Under the pieces are notes generated by a model. It was not told where the DNA came from and searched no databases. It saw nothing but the letters and a program-made list of their open reading frames with translations. Position numbers and translations under genes: made by a program. 64,000 nt of DNA from Sabethes cyaneus (lineage: Eukaryota; Arthropoda; Insecta; Diptera; Culicidae), in assembly GCF_943734655.1 (NCBI RefSeq), contig NC_071354.1:74281338-74345337 (forward strand). The letters are read 5' to 3'. Shown in pieces: positions 1 through 11,489 of the stretch. Each line of letters opens with the position of its first letter. Position 1 is the stretch's first letter.

Positions 1-18
1 TAAGAAAAAAAGCAATTG

Positions 19-350
19 AAAAACTAAAATTCGATTTTCTAAAAATGCCCATCTCGGAAATTGATGCAATTTGTTCTGAAGATATTTATGTGGCCTACAA
101 GTCTCTCATATATTGCAAAATGGACATATTTAAGGGAAAAAATTTCTTCTAACATGAACTTATACCTATTTATACCATTTTTCCCAGGAAGGACTTGAAA
201 GAGTTTTTGTTGGAAAAACTTTTATCCTCTAAATATGTCCATTTTGCATTATATGAAACACTTGTAGGCCATATAAACATTTACCTTCAAAATAAATTTC
301 ATCAATTACCGAGATGTGCTTTTTAAGAAAATCGATCTTTAGTTTTTAAA
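19..350. repeat. imperfect inverted repeat (about 140-bp arms)
   Basis: The left arm (about 19-160) and right arm (about 205-350) are reverse complements at roughly 75-80% identity. Both carry the blocks ATCTCGG, TTGCAAAATGGACATATTTA (right arm with one change) and the complement of GGCCTACAAGT. A roughly 45-base loop separates them. The right arm and the sequence to about 470 recur diverged at 1120-1420, so this is a dispersed family and not a local accident. It could be a foldback MITE; terminal duplications are not visible because the left flank is cut by the window edge. Confidence 0.6.
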
Positions 351-1119
351 ATGCTTTTTTCTCAGTGTCATCAGACATGATTTTTATTTTTTCAGTATTT
401 TTTTTTATGAAAATTCAGAAGATCATATATCATTTTTTGTAGGTGCTATAATTTTCGAAAATAGGGTATGTTGCTGCTTCGTCATAATTGCCTATTCCCG
501 TCCTATCCAACACAAATTATTAAAAATATCAGCATATTTATGACACACAATGCAATCCCTAATATTTAAGTTTGTTGCCTATCATATGCGATCAGAGATC
601 CATTTAAATGCTTTTTATCACTAAAGAAGTCCTACCAGCCAAATTTCCTACGTTTTTTCGTGCGACGAAGAAGAAAATGTCGACTAATTGTTTAAATTTC
701 CGTCATTCATAAATGAAAATAGCTCACGCAAGCCATTCGTCGTCATTCTGCAGCCAGGAAAACTTGCCAGACCTGCATAAATTTTGCAGAATAACATTTG
801 TCATGCCGTCCTACACAAATACATGCGCGTTAGCTTCGTAAACATTGTTGTGATTTTTAGTTCGGACGATGAAAAATTTTGATGGACGGATTTTTAAACG
901 GTACGATGAATTTAAGAAATAAAGTCAGTCGCGTAATTTCAATAATATGCTTTAATAATCGCTGCTCAGTGATTTCAAATTTCACGGATCGGAAGGTAAG
1001 TGTGTTTTAGTCAAATCAGCGCAAGAACTTTTGGAGTATTTATTAAATCCTTCCAACAAATGATGAAAATTAGACTTACTACGACGGGAATTAGAAATAA
1101 ACCCTACTTGAATACCTTT
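351..1119. other. AT-rich sequence, no gene seen
   Basis: Positions 360-470 continue the repeat of 19-350, with the block ATGAAAATTCAGAAGAT also found at 1338. The remainder is AT-rich and shows no open frame of coding character, RNA gene or recognisable element. Confidence 0.5.
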
Positions 1120-1420
1120 TTTCCGGAAAGGACTCAAAAAAGTTTTTGTTAGAGAAACTTTAATCCCTTAAATATGCCCATTTTGCGATGTATGGAAGAA
1201 TTGTAGACCATATAATTATCTATCTTCAGAAAAAGTTCCATCAATTTCTGAGATGGCCTTTTTTGGAAAATCGATTTTTAGTTTTTAAAATGCTTCTCAG
1301 TGTAGAAATTAGTTTTTATTTTTTTCAGTATTTTTTATGAAAATTCAGAAGATTTTCTAATAGTCACCTATATATCATTTTTTTGTAGGTCCTATAATTT
1401 TCGAGTTATATTTTTTTTAA
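1120..1420 (+). repeat. diverged copy of the right arm of the 19-350 repeat
   Basis: This segment matches 190-470 in the same orientation: GGAAAGGACT, the AGTTTTTGTTAGAGAAACTT block, GAGATGGCCTTTTT, AAAATCGATTTTTAGTTTTT and ATGAAAATTCAGAAGAT occur in the same order. It lacks the left arm, so it is a partial copy. Confidence 0.65.
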
Positions 1421-1430
1421 TAAAAGAGAG

Positions 1431-4400
1431 AAAAAAATTAAACCCTTTCCAAAAGTTAGTCTAGACCAATTTTCGATAAACTAAATATGCAAAGTTGTTT
1501 ATTTACATGAACTCTTTACACACAAAAAGTTTCTTTAAAGTCTGAGAGGGTACTGCCAACCCCATAGACGAGTTGGCGTGAAATCCGTCTTATGCCTAAT
1601 GGATTTATGCCTACCGTTCACTGTGTCTACTGTCCGTATGCGCTCGTAACCAACATATTAGCAAAATTTTATTCCAATCAAAAATAGTCGACAATAAAAT
1701 GGCTTATTTTGAGCTTACTCCACCTGTATGACGTTCCTACGTCAAAAACAAAATATCAATGCATGCTTTTTTTAAACTTTGACATTTATGCTTTGAGCCT
1801 TATTTGAATGTACCACCAGTTTCAGGTCATGGATTTTCAGATTGATGCATCGATACTGATGCATGATGTCGCCATGTTGTAATGAATGCACTTGTCATCT
1901 TTAGTTACCTATACCTAATATTTTGAATTGAATGCCTTTTTTCTGCCGTTTGGGGAGCTGTTTGCATCTGTTCGAATTTCGAGCAGTACTTGGTTCGGTG
2001 TACACTATGATTTGCTAGGGGTTTTGTGAAAAAGTTCGATTTTTAACGATTTGTATGGGAAAAGCATGCATGTGAGCGTCTTCTATATATCTACATTTGA
2101 AGTTTTCGCTACCATCGGTTTAATATCTCTACATTCTTTCAATGCACATATTTTGCAGTGCACATAAAGTTAAAAAAATGACTTCGAACGAACGGGCAAA
2201 TGTAGCTAGTATTTGCGCTGACACAGTCTAACGCAACTCGAAGATTGCGTTTCCTTAGTGTGCTACCTTTGCTGATTTTTTTTGCTTTAGTGTTGCAGTT
2301 GCCTCCTCTTTTGCAAAACTCCGAGCGAGAGCATTTTTTTGCTGTTCCCTGCTGGCTATGTTGGTACGTACCTCTATATGGTTGGTACGTACATAACCGT
2401 GAACAATGGCAGAAATGAAACGACAAAGATGCAAAATCTGGGTGCAAATTTTTTTCGCTCATTGAATCGCAAAGCTCTTCTCGGTGAAGATCTTTGCCTT
2501 GATGAGCGAGCGAACGCCGGCTGAGCTGCTTGGTAACGAATATGTAATAATCGCCATTCACTCGTTCACTTTCGAGCTTGGCGCTCGCTCGCTAGAATTC
2601 GGTATATTCGAAATGGCTTGTCTCGACCGTAGACCGTGTGGATTGTTTTTGCATTGTTCGGGATTATCGTCTGACGGTGACCCAAATGTCCAACGGTGAG
2701 TTAGTTGTTGTCCCTGGACGGAAAAGTACGTCAATTTTACATTGACTGTTACTGACTGACGATACTTCCTGCAATATTTATCACCTTCAATATTTCTAAG
2801 TGAATAACGGAGGGACTTACAGCAAAAGGGTTGGGACGCCATAATCCATCCGATGTAGCCCAAAATTGTTCTTGTGCTGCTCGGCAATTGCCCAAAAGCC
2901 AATTACGATAATGACTTTTAGCTTCGGTAATTGCGAGGCTCTCCGTTCGAGCCCATAGTCACCCAAATATATGCGCTCTCATCTACACACTCAATACCAT
3001 ACACACACCCGCGCTATCACCGCTATCATCCGTCCGTCGGACTTGGTAAAATCGTTTCGACATTGATGTTGATGGTCAATGATGGCGAACCGGTCGGTCG
3101 GTCGGTCGGTTATTGTGCGTCTTTCTCCGAATAATAATCATAGGTTCTTTCTATTGTACCTTTTCCCGCATTTTGCTATCTCATTCCCGTCCCCATGCTG
3201 CTGGACAAGCAAGCAAGCACGGCGGATAACGTGACCGCTAGGCGGCTGCTAGTAGTTGCCGGCACAAACGAGAGAAAGGGAAGGGAAGAAAATTATTTCA
3301 CTAATTGGATTAACATTTTAGCTCGCACAGTTACTTGACATTGTGGACGACCGGAAAGGGCGCCCAGAATGACATGATTTGTATATATCAAACGTGGGTT
3401 TTACCTGCTTCAGAATGAATACCGGTGCAGTCGTCCACTGTTGAAGGTTGACTGATAGTCTAATTTCTCTGTGGTCCAGTTTCATTTGAAAGTAGACGAA
3501 TTTTTTCTAGCCAAACTTAACCTACGCACAGCATTTTATTTAGTTCGGTTTTTACCAAACCGACTCGAATGTTTCCCGGTTTCGGTCGACCTAAATTATT
3601 TTTTGTTTCAATCAAAATTAAACCTTGTCTACAATGAAAATGGCAATAGTTGTCCAAAAAAGTTGTCAATCCCTCGTTGATTGGCGACGGCAGTAGGTTT
3701 AATGTTTTGTCCGTTTGCTAGCAAGAGCGTTATGAAATTAGCCTAGTTTCAAGGCGACCCGGTGTCGCTACACATTTAGACTTATTACTAATGGTGTGTG
3801 ATTGCAAATCCTTGACACCCACACGCGCCGCACCGGGCGCACTCTGCGTTAGCGTCGCTCGTTTCAAAGCCGCGTTTGTTACGACGAATGCGCGTTGCGA
3901 TGATTGCCATCGTCGTTGAGCCTTCGCAACGAGAAAGCCCTCACATTCAAACGTTCGAGATGTGCGGTACCGTTTCCTCTATCGAAAGTCGTACTTTTTC
4001 CGGTCGCTTTTAGTGGCCCTCGGCCACTTATTGACTTTTTTTGTCGATTGATTTGGTTCGAGTTGCACTCTTGCACTCATTGTTCCAACTAAATTTATAT
4101 AAGTTTGGTAAAGTGTAACTAATGAAGGCGCTACTAAACCGCACTACCACCAGCATTGATTAGTGGATAACACAAATAACGAAAATGCAATTGGTCTTTA
4201 GAGGGGCCGCCACATGGAGGAGGACAGTCAGAGGCGGCAGGGTCGCGGTAGTTAAGTTGGTGTTCAGTCAGTATATACGAAATTTGCTTTGTTGCTAACT
4301 GAAACGAATCGAAAACGCAAAAATGTGTAGCAAGACATACTGCAAGACAACTACCACGGCGGCGGCGTTGTGCGGTGCTGGTAGCCTCCGAGAAATAATA

Positions 4401-5970
4401 ATACCCCGAGCCAAGGTGAAGAGACAACAAGCTTGGTTGGTGAAGACGAGAGGTGAAGCGCTCGAGTCGAAATACCGACCGAAGAAGTCGGCCAAGGGGT
4501 GGTACAAGCCGTCCGTCCCCAGGACAGGCAGGCACGCGCGGGTAGGCAAACTCAGCGGTCACGAGAGTAGACGTAGCACACCGAATGCTCTAGTGGAGGG
4601 ATGTTTTCAGAACGAATTACCAGGTTAAGGAGAGGAGCTGTGATCATTAATTGAGCCGATATATATGCGGGGATTGACGCAGTCGCACGACAATACGGAC
4701 GGAAAGGGAGCACTCAACGGTGACCGCGATTTTTACAAACAAATTTCGCGAAAACAAAATTATTATCGGTAGGTGCTTATGCAAGGAAATTTGTGTGAAC
4801 TGTTTGAACTGAATAACTTTGTCAAACCTGCGGCCGTAGGCTGAAAATATTGATACTGTTAGTGTCAAAACAGGAAGAGATCATGTTATGAAGCTAATGA
4901 CTAAACAAACCGGTAAACCACGAAGCCACGAAGCAGTTGCAGTTCTAGACATTGAAATACCGGAAAGACAGGTGACCCAATTGAAAACCGCTTTGTATCT
5001 CCCCAGTGAGTGCAGTGCCTGCGTCGTCGTCGTCGTAGACGTCGGTCATAGTGTAGGCAAATCAAATGGGCAGACCGATGAAAATTAGATCACCCCAAGT
5101 AGACCGCAGAGTCATTGTCAACCGCTAGACAAGGCAGTCAACACCGAGCGAGACTATAGAGCTGCTCGGTAAACGGGAGCGCATCGGGAAAAAAGTGAAA
5201 TAAAGCGAAATGAGCAATCGAACGCATAGCCTATTTTTGTCACACACAGAAGATAGCTTGCGTCCGTCTCACTCTCACTCGGCCTCGGTCGGCCTTTCTT
5301 CCGCCGTCTGATTGAGCCAGTGTGTCACATTCGCTGCGCTGCGCTGCTGCTTGACGACCTACTCGCTAGCTCGAATCCGTATTCGGTCCAGGTCGTCGTA
5401 AACAAGAAAGTCGCACGCGCGAATATAGACTTCGGTAAATGTTTCTACGCATAAATTACCGGTATTGACACCTGACTACGTACGGCGTGCGGGGGGCTAC
5501 GGAGCGGTGGCGACAGACCGCGGGACATGTGCGTGTGTTTTCACTCGCTACGTTTACCGCAGTAGAAACGAAGGCAGATTTCCTCCGTTGGTTTGATTTG
5601 GACGACATAGGAAATGAACGCAATTTACTAATTGCCGGTGGTACGTGAGGAAGTTCTACCACCGCAGGGTTTGCTTCTTGAGGAAGTCTCAAGTCAATTT
5701 CACCAGGTGTGCACAGCGCAGAGTTATGTGGCCTTCTTCGTACAACAGTAATTATCTTCTCACTTACACAAGAGTAAAGTGTTTCCTTGCTCCAACATGC
5801 CATAATTACATTTTTTTGTAAAGCTCACGGGGGGATGTACCTACCTTGTATTATTTAAAATGGAAATAGTTATAATTTACAATAAACATTGCTGTTTGTA
5901 TTTTTTTATGTTTGTGGAAAGCAGTTTTTTATTGAATATTGGGACATTATATTATTTACACGTCGGTTAA
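1431..5970. other. mostly unique sequence, no recognised gene
   Basis: From about 2100 base composition becomes more balanced. Simple tracts include (CGGT)n at 3091-3112 and (CGT)n near 5022-5036. Open frames exist on both strands (for example 4323-4628 plus, beginning with ATG, 101 codons), but they overlap each other, show no domain I recognise and have no splice context I can defend. Such islands between repeats often carry regulatory DNA or untranslated exons, which is inference here. Confidence 0.45.
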
Positions 5971-6029
5971 AACACCTTAGTAGGGTGTTAAGACCTTCAC
6001 TCTATCGGACGTGAATTTACCGACTCATA

Positions 6030-6640
6030 TTCGCAGAATACGTATCGAGGAGAATATTGCTGCTGTAGTCGCCAGTAATAATGACGACCGTGATTTGCCG
6101 ATACGTCACATCGCCATTCGCTACAATTGGGATTGTGTTACTCGATCACCTGCTAAAATCTGCTAAAACCTAACAGAATTCACTCGAATACTAATGCCAC
6201 TTGATGAAAAGCTTTTGAAACTTTATCCACCGTTTGAAAGATCTTGGTCTGCGGATTAACTTTGCTGAAACAGTATTTTTCTTTATTGCTGCAATCCCGA
6301 GATATACCGGATGAATTTAACGGTTCACAGACGTTGTACAAAATACAACAGCGCGAGTAACGAAGGGACCGCCGAAAAATTGTGCTCGGTAACGAAGCTC
6401 GTTTCTAGTTGAATGAATACGTTAACAAACAAAATTGTCACATTTGGTGCGATGAGCTGTCAGAAATATGTAGTATGTATTTGTATGGTTTTGGTTACTG
6501 CCAATGGAGTCCGCCAACGGGTGCCGTACTTTTTTTTGCTCTAAATTTAAGCATTGGATCTGGCTGAGGGATGGTTTCAACAAGACATGGCTATGCGTTG
6601 AGACGAAACGTGACTGCTCATGGCAGATTTTTAGACCATT
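6030..6640 (+). pseudogene. Tc3-like DDE transposase remnant
   Basis: This is a decayed transposase of the Tc1/mariner superfamily, the type usually annotated as Tc3-like in arthropods. In order on the plus strand it shows EENIAAVVASNNDDRDLPIR (about 6047-6106, the linker after the helix-turn-helix), NEYVNKQNCHIWCDE (about 6412-6456, around the first acidic block) and WFQQD (6572-6586, the second catalytic aspartate), then an ET..LLMADF stretch. Several frameshifts and stops separate the blocks, and much of the catalytic core between them is missing or unreadable. No TIRs were found. The C-terminal part of a similar transposase lies at 15583-15771 on the other strand. The gene is not functional. 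Confidence 0.6.
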
Positions 6641-7380
6641 TCAGACCAGCCGCTGATTAGTCGAATTGGACTGCTTAGAACGTATGAAAAAACACAAAAA
6701 GGCACTCAGCAGTGTTGCCAAGAACAAGAGATTCATAACTTTTGGTAAAACTGCTAGGCATCGTGTTAAAAGTATCGAAAGTTTGCTGAAAAGAACACAA
6801 AGAACCCAGTTGACTCGTCTCCTCTTAGGGTTTACGGAAGTCTCTGGCCAATACGAATAAATCAACAACGATTGAGTGGTGCAAAATTGAATTTTTCGCA
6901 ACTCAAGCGTAATCACGGTCACATTTACATGCAGTAAGTGTTACTTTTAAGCAGACAAACTCTACACTCAAAATATCATCATCTCTTCATTGCAAAGATG
7001 AGCGAACAGAAGCCTGGTTTTGTGTAGGTCATCGCATCACTTAGCCACTGTCAATTCTTTATACATTTCTTATGGCCGGAGGATAATATGAGTTCGAATT
7101 CGGTTGATTAATAATTGGCTTGGTTCGATCAACGGATCCCCCAGCTTGAGTAAACAGGATCGGTACATATACTTAATAAGTGTTGCTTCAACTCCTTACT
7201 CCTTACTAAGTTTTCTGCTCTTTTCTCTGCACGTTTTGTCTTGAGGTTGAGAGTCTTTTTCGTTATTTCGTCGTTGAGAGACTTTTCCATACGAAAACAC
7301 ACCAAAGCATATAGTAGTGAAAGGAAGCGAACGTTCTGCTCATGTTGCTCTTGTTCCTTTCTATATGAAAGGTATTCATA
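6641..7380. other. no recognised gene
   Basis: Open frames of 60-95 codons occur on both strands and are mutually overlapping. They show no recognisable domain, no convincing start context and no repeat structure. Confidence 0.4.
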
Positions 7381-7465
7381 GAAGTAAGGCGAAATCGAAA
7401 GAGGCTCTGTTACCAGTTTTTGTTCGTCGCGTTGTTCGAACTTCCACTTCTGTTCTGTGAGTGAA
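7380..7465 (-). repeat. dispersed repeat, copy also at 23540-23640
   Basis: The block GTTCGAACTTCCACTTCTG (7432-7450) and its flanks match GTTTGAACTTCCACTTTTG near 23594. On the minus strand both read as a peptide like QKWKFEQRDEQK versus QKWKFKQCDDRK, so the repeat may descend from a coding mobile element. It lies inside a 164-codon minus-strand open frame (7129-7623) that has no ATG at its start and that I do not accept as a gene. Confidence 0.45.
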
Positions 7466-7811
7466 TGTAAGCTCCTTTTGAGCTTTACAGTAGTGGCACG
7501 GCAAAAACTGAGAAACTTCAGAGCGTGGAAGAAGCGAATGAAATTCTCATAACTCAAATTGGAAAGGAACCTTGCTAACTGCTGAGCTTTAAGCTCTTTA
7601 AGAAATGTTTTTTTAGAATGCACAAAATGTTTATTTCACTACTTTCGTTTTCTTTCAAGACTTCAGTTTTGATGCAATATTAACTGCTGTTCGATACACA
7701 GCCGATGAAAAAGCAGATACTGTTTTGTACTTTTACAACCAAATTTGTTTTTTATGGTCAAAAGATTTTCAAGGACGAGAAATCTTCGGTGCTACTTATC
7801 TGAAATAACCA

Positions 7812-8022
7812 CCTTTATTCTTGTTTACGACCGTATCCTGCATTCGTACGAATAGTTTGTTTCGAACGAATCGGGAAGCAATATTCTCATATTCGAATGA
7901 GCAAAAGGAAGGGGCGTTTGAACGTTCGAATTAATTCGAACGAAAACAAGAATACGAATCGGCTTAACTTTCGAACGAATGTCTTTCGAACGAATGTCAT
8001 TCGAACGAAAACAAGAATAAGG
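7812..8022. mobile_element. short TIR element (MITE-like), TTCGAA-rich
   Basis: The left end CCTTTATTCTTGTTTACGA (from 7812) is matched by the reverse complement of the right end CGAAAACAAGAATAAGG (to 8022). The interior holds many TTCGAA and TTCGAACGAA palindromes. No coding capacity. Target duplications are not clear, so the superfamily is open. Confidence 0.45.
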
Positions 8023-8284
8023 CTGAACAATAAATAAATTCAGCAATATGAAAGCTTTATTCAGTTTGTTATAAAAACTCCAGCAGGTTTCGAACGCTAA
8101 AAGCTTAGCGGTTTTCCGATCGATTTTCAATATTCTTGCTCCAGTCGATCGGAAAATCCACGCGTCTACCCAAATGAAGCAAAATATTGATTCTTGAGGT
8201 TGCACTATTGAAAAATTTAAAGTAAGGAAGCATTGTCCAATTGGAAGTCCTCGCTTCGTGATTGGTACATCATAGTTTTAACGT

Positions 8285-8690
8285 GATTTTAGAAAAAAAA
8301 AACTGACAAAATCTTCCCGTCCCAACAGGTTGAAGATTCTTTGCGACGATTGAATCTAGACCAGCTTGATATCTGTGCTTGGGAAGTAAAAACCCTACCT
8401 GAACAAATGACAATGTCTCAATAAGATTTCTCAACTCCGCGATTAATCCTAGACCATTTTGATGGATGTCTGCTTGGGAAGTACACGAGAAAAAGTGACA
8501 AAGTCCTCTCGTTCCAACAATTTTTTTACGAACGCGATTAAACCTAGTTCAGTTTGATGTCTGTGTTAGGGAAGTGTGCCAGAAAAAATGACGAAAGTTT
8601 CTTGTCTCAAAAGATCGCAAATTCTTAACGACTAGCGGATTAAACCTAGGTGATTTTAACATCTGTGTTGGAAAAGTACGCTACAGCTGT
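8285..8690 (+). repeat. diverged tandem repeat, about 95-bp period, four units
   Basis: The phrase T(T/A)GGGAAGTA recurs at 8381, 8476, 8569 and 8670 (spacings 95, 93, 101). Each time it is preceded by GATTAAACCTAG-like and TGATGTCTGTGT-like text and followed by a GA(A)AAAATGACAAAGT-like phrase. Units are about 70-75% similar by eye. No coding potential. Confidence 0.65.
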
Positions 8691-9454
8691 AGTGTTCGAT
8701 TGTAGTGTAATTCTGCATGGATGCGTATGTTTGTTGTTTCATTGGAAGTGTAGTGAAAAGATGTGCTGCTGATAAAATGCGATCGAATTGGTAAAATCCC
8801 ATCAACGATCAACGATGGGGAGAACCATTGATAATAAAAACAGTCTTTAATTTTTGCAAGGTAATAGGAAAGCAATATTTGTGTTCTTGATTTTTTTTTT
8901 AAATTTGTTTCCAAATGCACATAGAAGTATATCTGAAATCTATTGAGGCCTGAACGTATACAATGTTACTACTTTGATAAATGTTACATACAACGTATGT
9001 AGCATCCATTTATGCTGCATTCAGCATGTATACATAAAGAATCCTATTATCTATTACATACATGGGTACATGCTACTAGCACTGCAAACTGTCTTACGTA
9101 GTGCTACGTTATATATACAGTCGTGTTCTGTACACAACCCCTCTGATTGTTTTATGGTAAATATCCATAAATATGTTATTGTCTCTAAAATTCAGTTGCA
9201 AAATGGTTGATTGTTTTATGCAATTATCTTGCAAATTTGTCGAAAATTACCAAGTTTAAACGTTCTAAGCTAGGCAATTTGAATGGTTTCCAGTGTTAAA
9301 TAAAACAAACCCGATGTGGTAAAAACACCAGCGTGATGCTCAACGACGGTCGGTACCAGACTGCTTAGCTCCTACCACAATGCAGTCGATAATCGTCTAT
9401 CTTCTCGGTGCTAGAAGCAAATAGAGCAATCATACAAAAATACTTGCTGTAGGC
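8691..9454. other. no recognised gene
   Basis: AT-rich sequence with short nested palindromic text around 8990-9090 (ACGTATGT, CAGCATGTATACATA). Nothing else recognisable. Confidence 0.45.
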
Positions 9455-9705
9455 AGGGGCAGCGTATGTGTGTGCGTAAATGGAATAGTTAGACTGGAGG
9501 GACAAAACTAGATGTCTATCCATTATAGAGTTGTGTGGTAATAGTTTAATTGCCAAAACACTCGGGCGCCAACCAATAAAGTGTGGGCTGGAGCCTCACT
9601 TACCAATTGAACTACCCAATATATTTAAGCTTCATATCGAAACTTCCCTGTTTCATCCAGTCCACCATTTTTCTCACCAAACGCTCCTCCACTTTAATAA
9701 AAATA
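9455..9705 (+). repeat. dispersed repeat, second copy at 26600-26830
   Basis: The order of blocks ACTGGAGGGACAAAA, TAGTTTAATTGC, CAAAACACTCGGG, AACTACCCAATATATTTAA, CATATCGAAA and CTCACCAAACGCTCCTCCA is shared with 26635-26820 at roughly 75% identity, same orientation. The sequence just after it (9762-9800, TTGGATCGCGACAGTG...GAGACAAGTAAAAC) also recurs, at 27562-27610, but there it lies about 0.75 kb from the second copy. No coding function is evident. Confidence 0.6.
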
Positions 9706-10079
9706 GTTTACGTTTTTTTTAATACCCTCCTCTGACCCCCACACCAAAGAGCTCATCAGCTCATCACGTTGGATCGCGACAGTGCCAGAGACAAGTAAAA
9801 CAAAAAAAAGTCATGAAATTGCAGTTAGTTGTGTCTCAATTAAATAGGCTAGTGTATGCTAAAGATTACCCAAGGTCTCGGTATAGACTTAAAAGTGCTC
9901 AGTATGGCAAAGTTGAAAACTGCTCGAAATAATGACTACCAGAGCTAAAGACAACAATTTGCATATTAATATCAAAATGGCTTCTAATATTGTAAATTTA
10001 ACAATTTAACCAGTTGAACTTCAAAATTTTCTTTAACTTTCTGTTAGTTTTTTCTGGTATGGTTTGGTTTTCACGAAGG

Positions 10080-10150
10080 TTTTATCAAAGGTACCACAAG
10101 GAAGTAATGTGAAATCCCTCCTTTTTGTATTATTTTGGCAATTTTTTAAG
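10080..10150 (+). pseudogene. LINE reverse-transcriptase scrap
   Basis: From 10088 one frame reads KVPQGSNVKSLLFVLFW, which corresponds to the LINE RT motif usually written GVPQGSxLGPLLFxLY. Sequence on either side does not continue the domain, so this is a short relic of a non-LTR retrotransposon. Confidence 0.5.
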
Positions 10151-10441
10151 AAAACTAGTTGAATGCTCGATCTTACTCGGAACTTCTTTGTATCTCAGCC
10201 ACTTGTATATCTGTTGTTGTAACGAAAATCCTCAGAATGCAAAAAAAGAAACCCTTTTTCTTCATTTGACTGTCTACTTCGTTTGTCCGCTCTTCCCCCT
10301 GTTGCCCAACAGCCTTTTGTAACTCTGCCTTCTCGTCGGTAATCCCTATAAAACAAGACACAGCATTTTTTATGTTTTTGAACCTCCCCCTTGCCAAGGG
10401 CCACCATGTCGAAGAAAATGTGTGCCAGTTTTAATGAAGTA

Positions 10442-11293
10442 CAGTAATGTTCCGACTTTGTCAGCTCCCGATTTTGTCTACCCCCGATTTTATCAGCTTT
10501 TTATCCCGATTTTGTCAGTCTATAAATTTTGTTTAACTTTTGTGCTTTTAGACATGATTTATAAAACTTTTCAGTCTGCTTGAAACTATTCCGATTCTCT
10601 GGGGAGACTTTTTGATTAAAATGATGCCATCTTGCGAATAATTCGGGGTCAAAATTAGGGTATTTTTATAGTAAAAGTTCTATAGTTCCTAAACAAGCAA
10701 AGATAGAGGTGTACTATATTCAGCAATGTTGTGTATATTTACTATTTGTACAACTTTGTAAAACAGGAAAAAGTCATGCAGCAACTACAAAAACAGCTAA
10801 AATAGAAAAACTGATTTTAAGGATGTTTCATTTTTGAGAAATAGGATTTTTCTATCTTTGCTGAAGAGATAGAAGGTTACTGTCTTCGGCTAAAATTTCT
10901 TGTAATAATATGCTGTAAAACTTTGCAGAACACATCAATGTGTCATATTGAAACTGAAGAAAAATAAATTTTTTATTGCACTTTTAGGGGGATTAATCAA
11001 AATTTGAAATCTGCTGGACGATAGAAATTTTAATTTTAAGAAACTTTTCCAAAGGTTCCATAAACCTAATGCACACCAAAAAAGGTTCTGGACCAGTGTG
11101 TTGTGCCCGGATCATTGAGCTTTCGGTTGACCAATTGAGGGTTAAAATTTAATTTTTAGTAGAAGTCTTCGATATTGCAAGGTCTTAAGTCTTGAATTTT
11201 GAAACAAATTTCGAAAAAAATCCAATTTTGTCAGTTTTCCCATTTTGTCAGCCCAAAATTCAACTTGGGGCTGACAAAATCGGAACATTACTG
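10442..11293. mobile_element. pogo-like non-autonomous TIR element, 852 bp
   Basis: Both ends match as inverted repeats: CAGTAATGTTCCGACTTTGT at the left and the reverse complement CAGTAATGTTCCGATTTTGT at the right. They are flanked by TA on each side (10440-10441 and 11294-11295), the target duplication of Tc1/mariner/pogo elements; a CAGT start is typical of pogo. Just inside the ends are several copies of a CCGATTTTGTCAG-like phrase, possibly transposase binding sites. No transposase frame is present, so it depends on a source elsewhere. Most of the interior recurs inverted at 57770-58190, and the right end recurs directly at 58905-59048. Confidence 0.75.
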
Positions 11294-11489
11294 TATTCCG
11301 GAGTTATGGCGGAACATACATTCATACTCACGTTCCTCATTCCCCCTGTTGGATCCCTTCCCATGTATCTGTTTGCTCTCTGAAAATTCCTATACCAGAG
11401 ATGAGCAACGCCTTTTTTCATAGAACGCTCCTTTTTTCCTTACGTATTGTATGCAGGCCCCCCTCCCTCACTTCATCTGAAAGTATGTG

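Noticed and set aside
4134..4628. Overlapping frames on both strands of 101 and 142 codons
   Set aside because: They are mutually overlapping and neither product is recognisable.
7129..7623. 164-codon minus-strand open frame
   Set aside because: It has no ATG at its start, shows no domain, and part of it is a dispersed repeat also found at 23540-23640.
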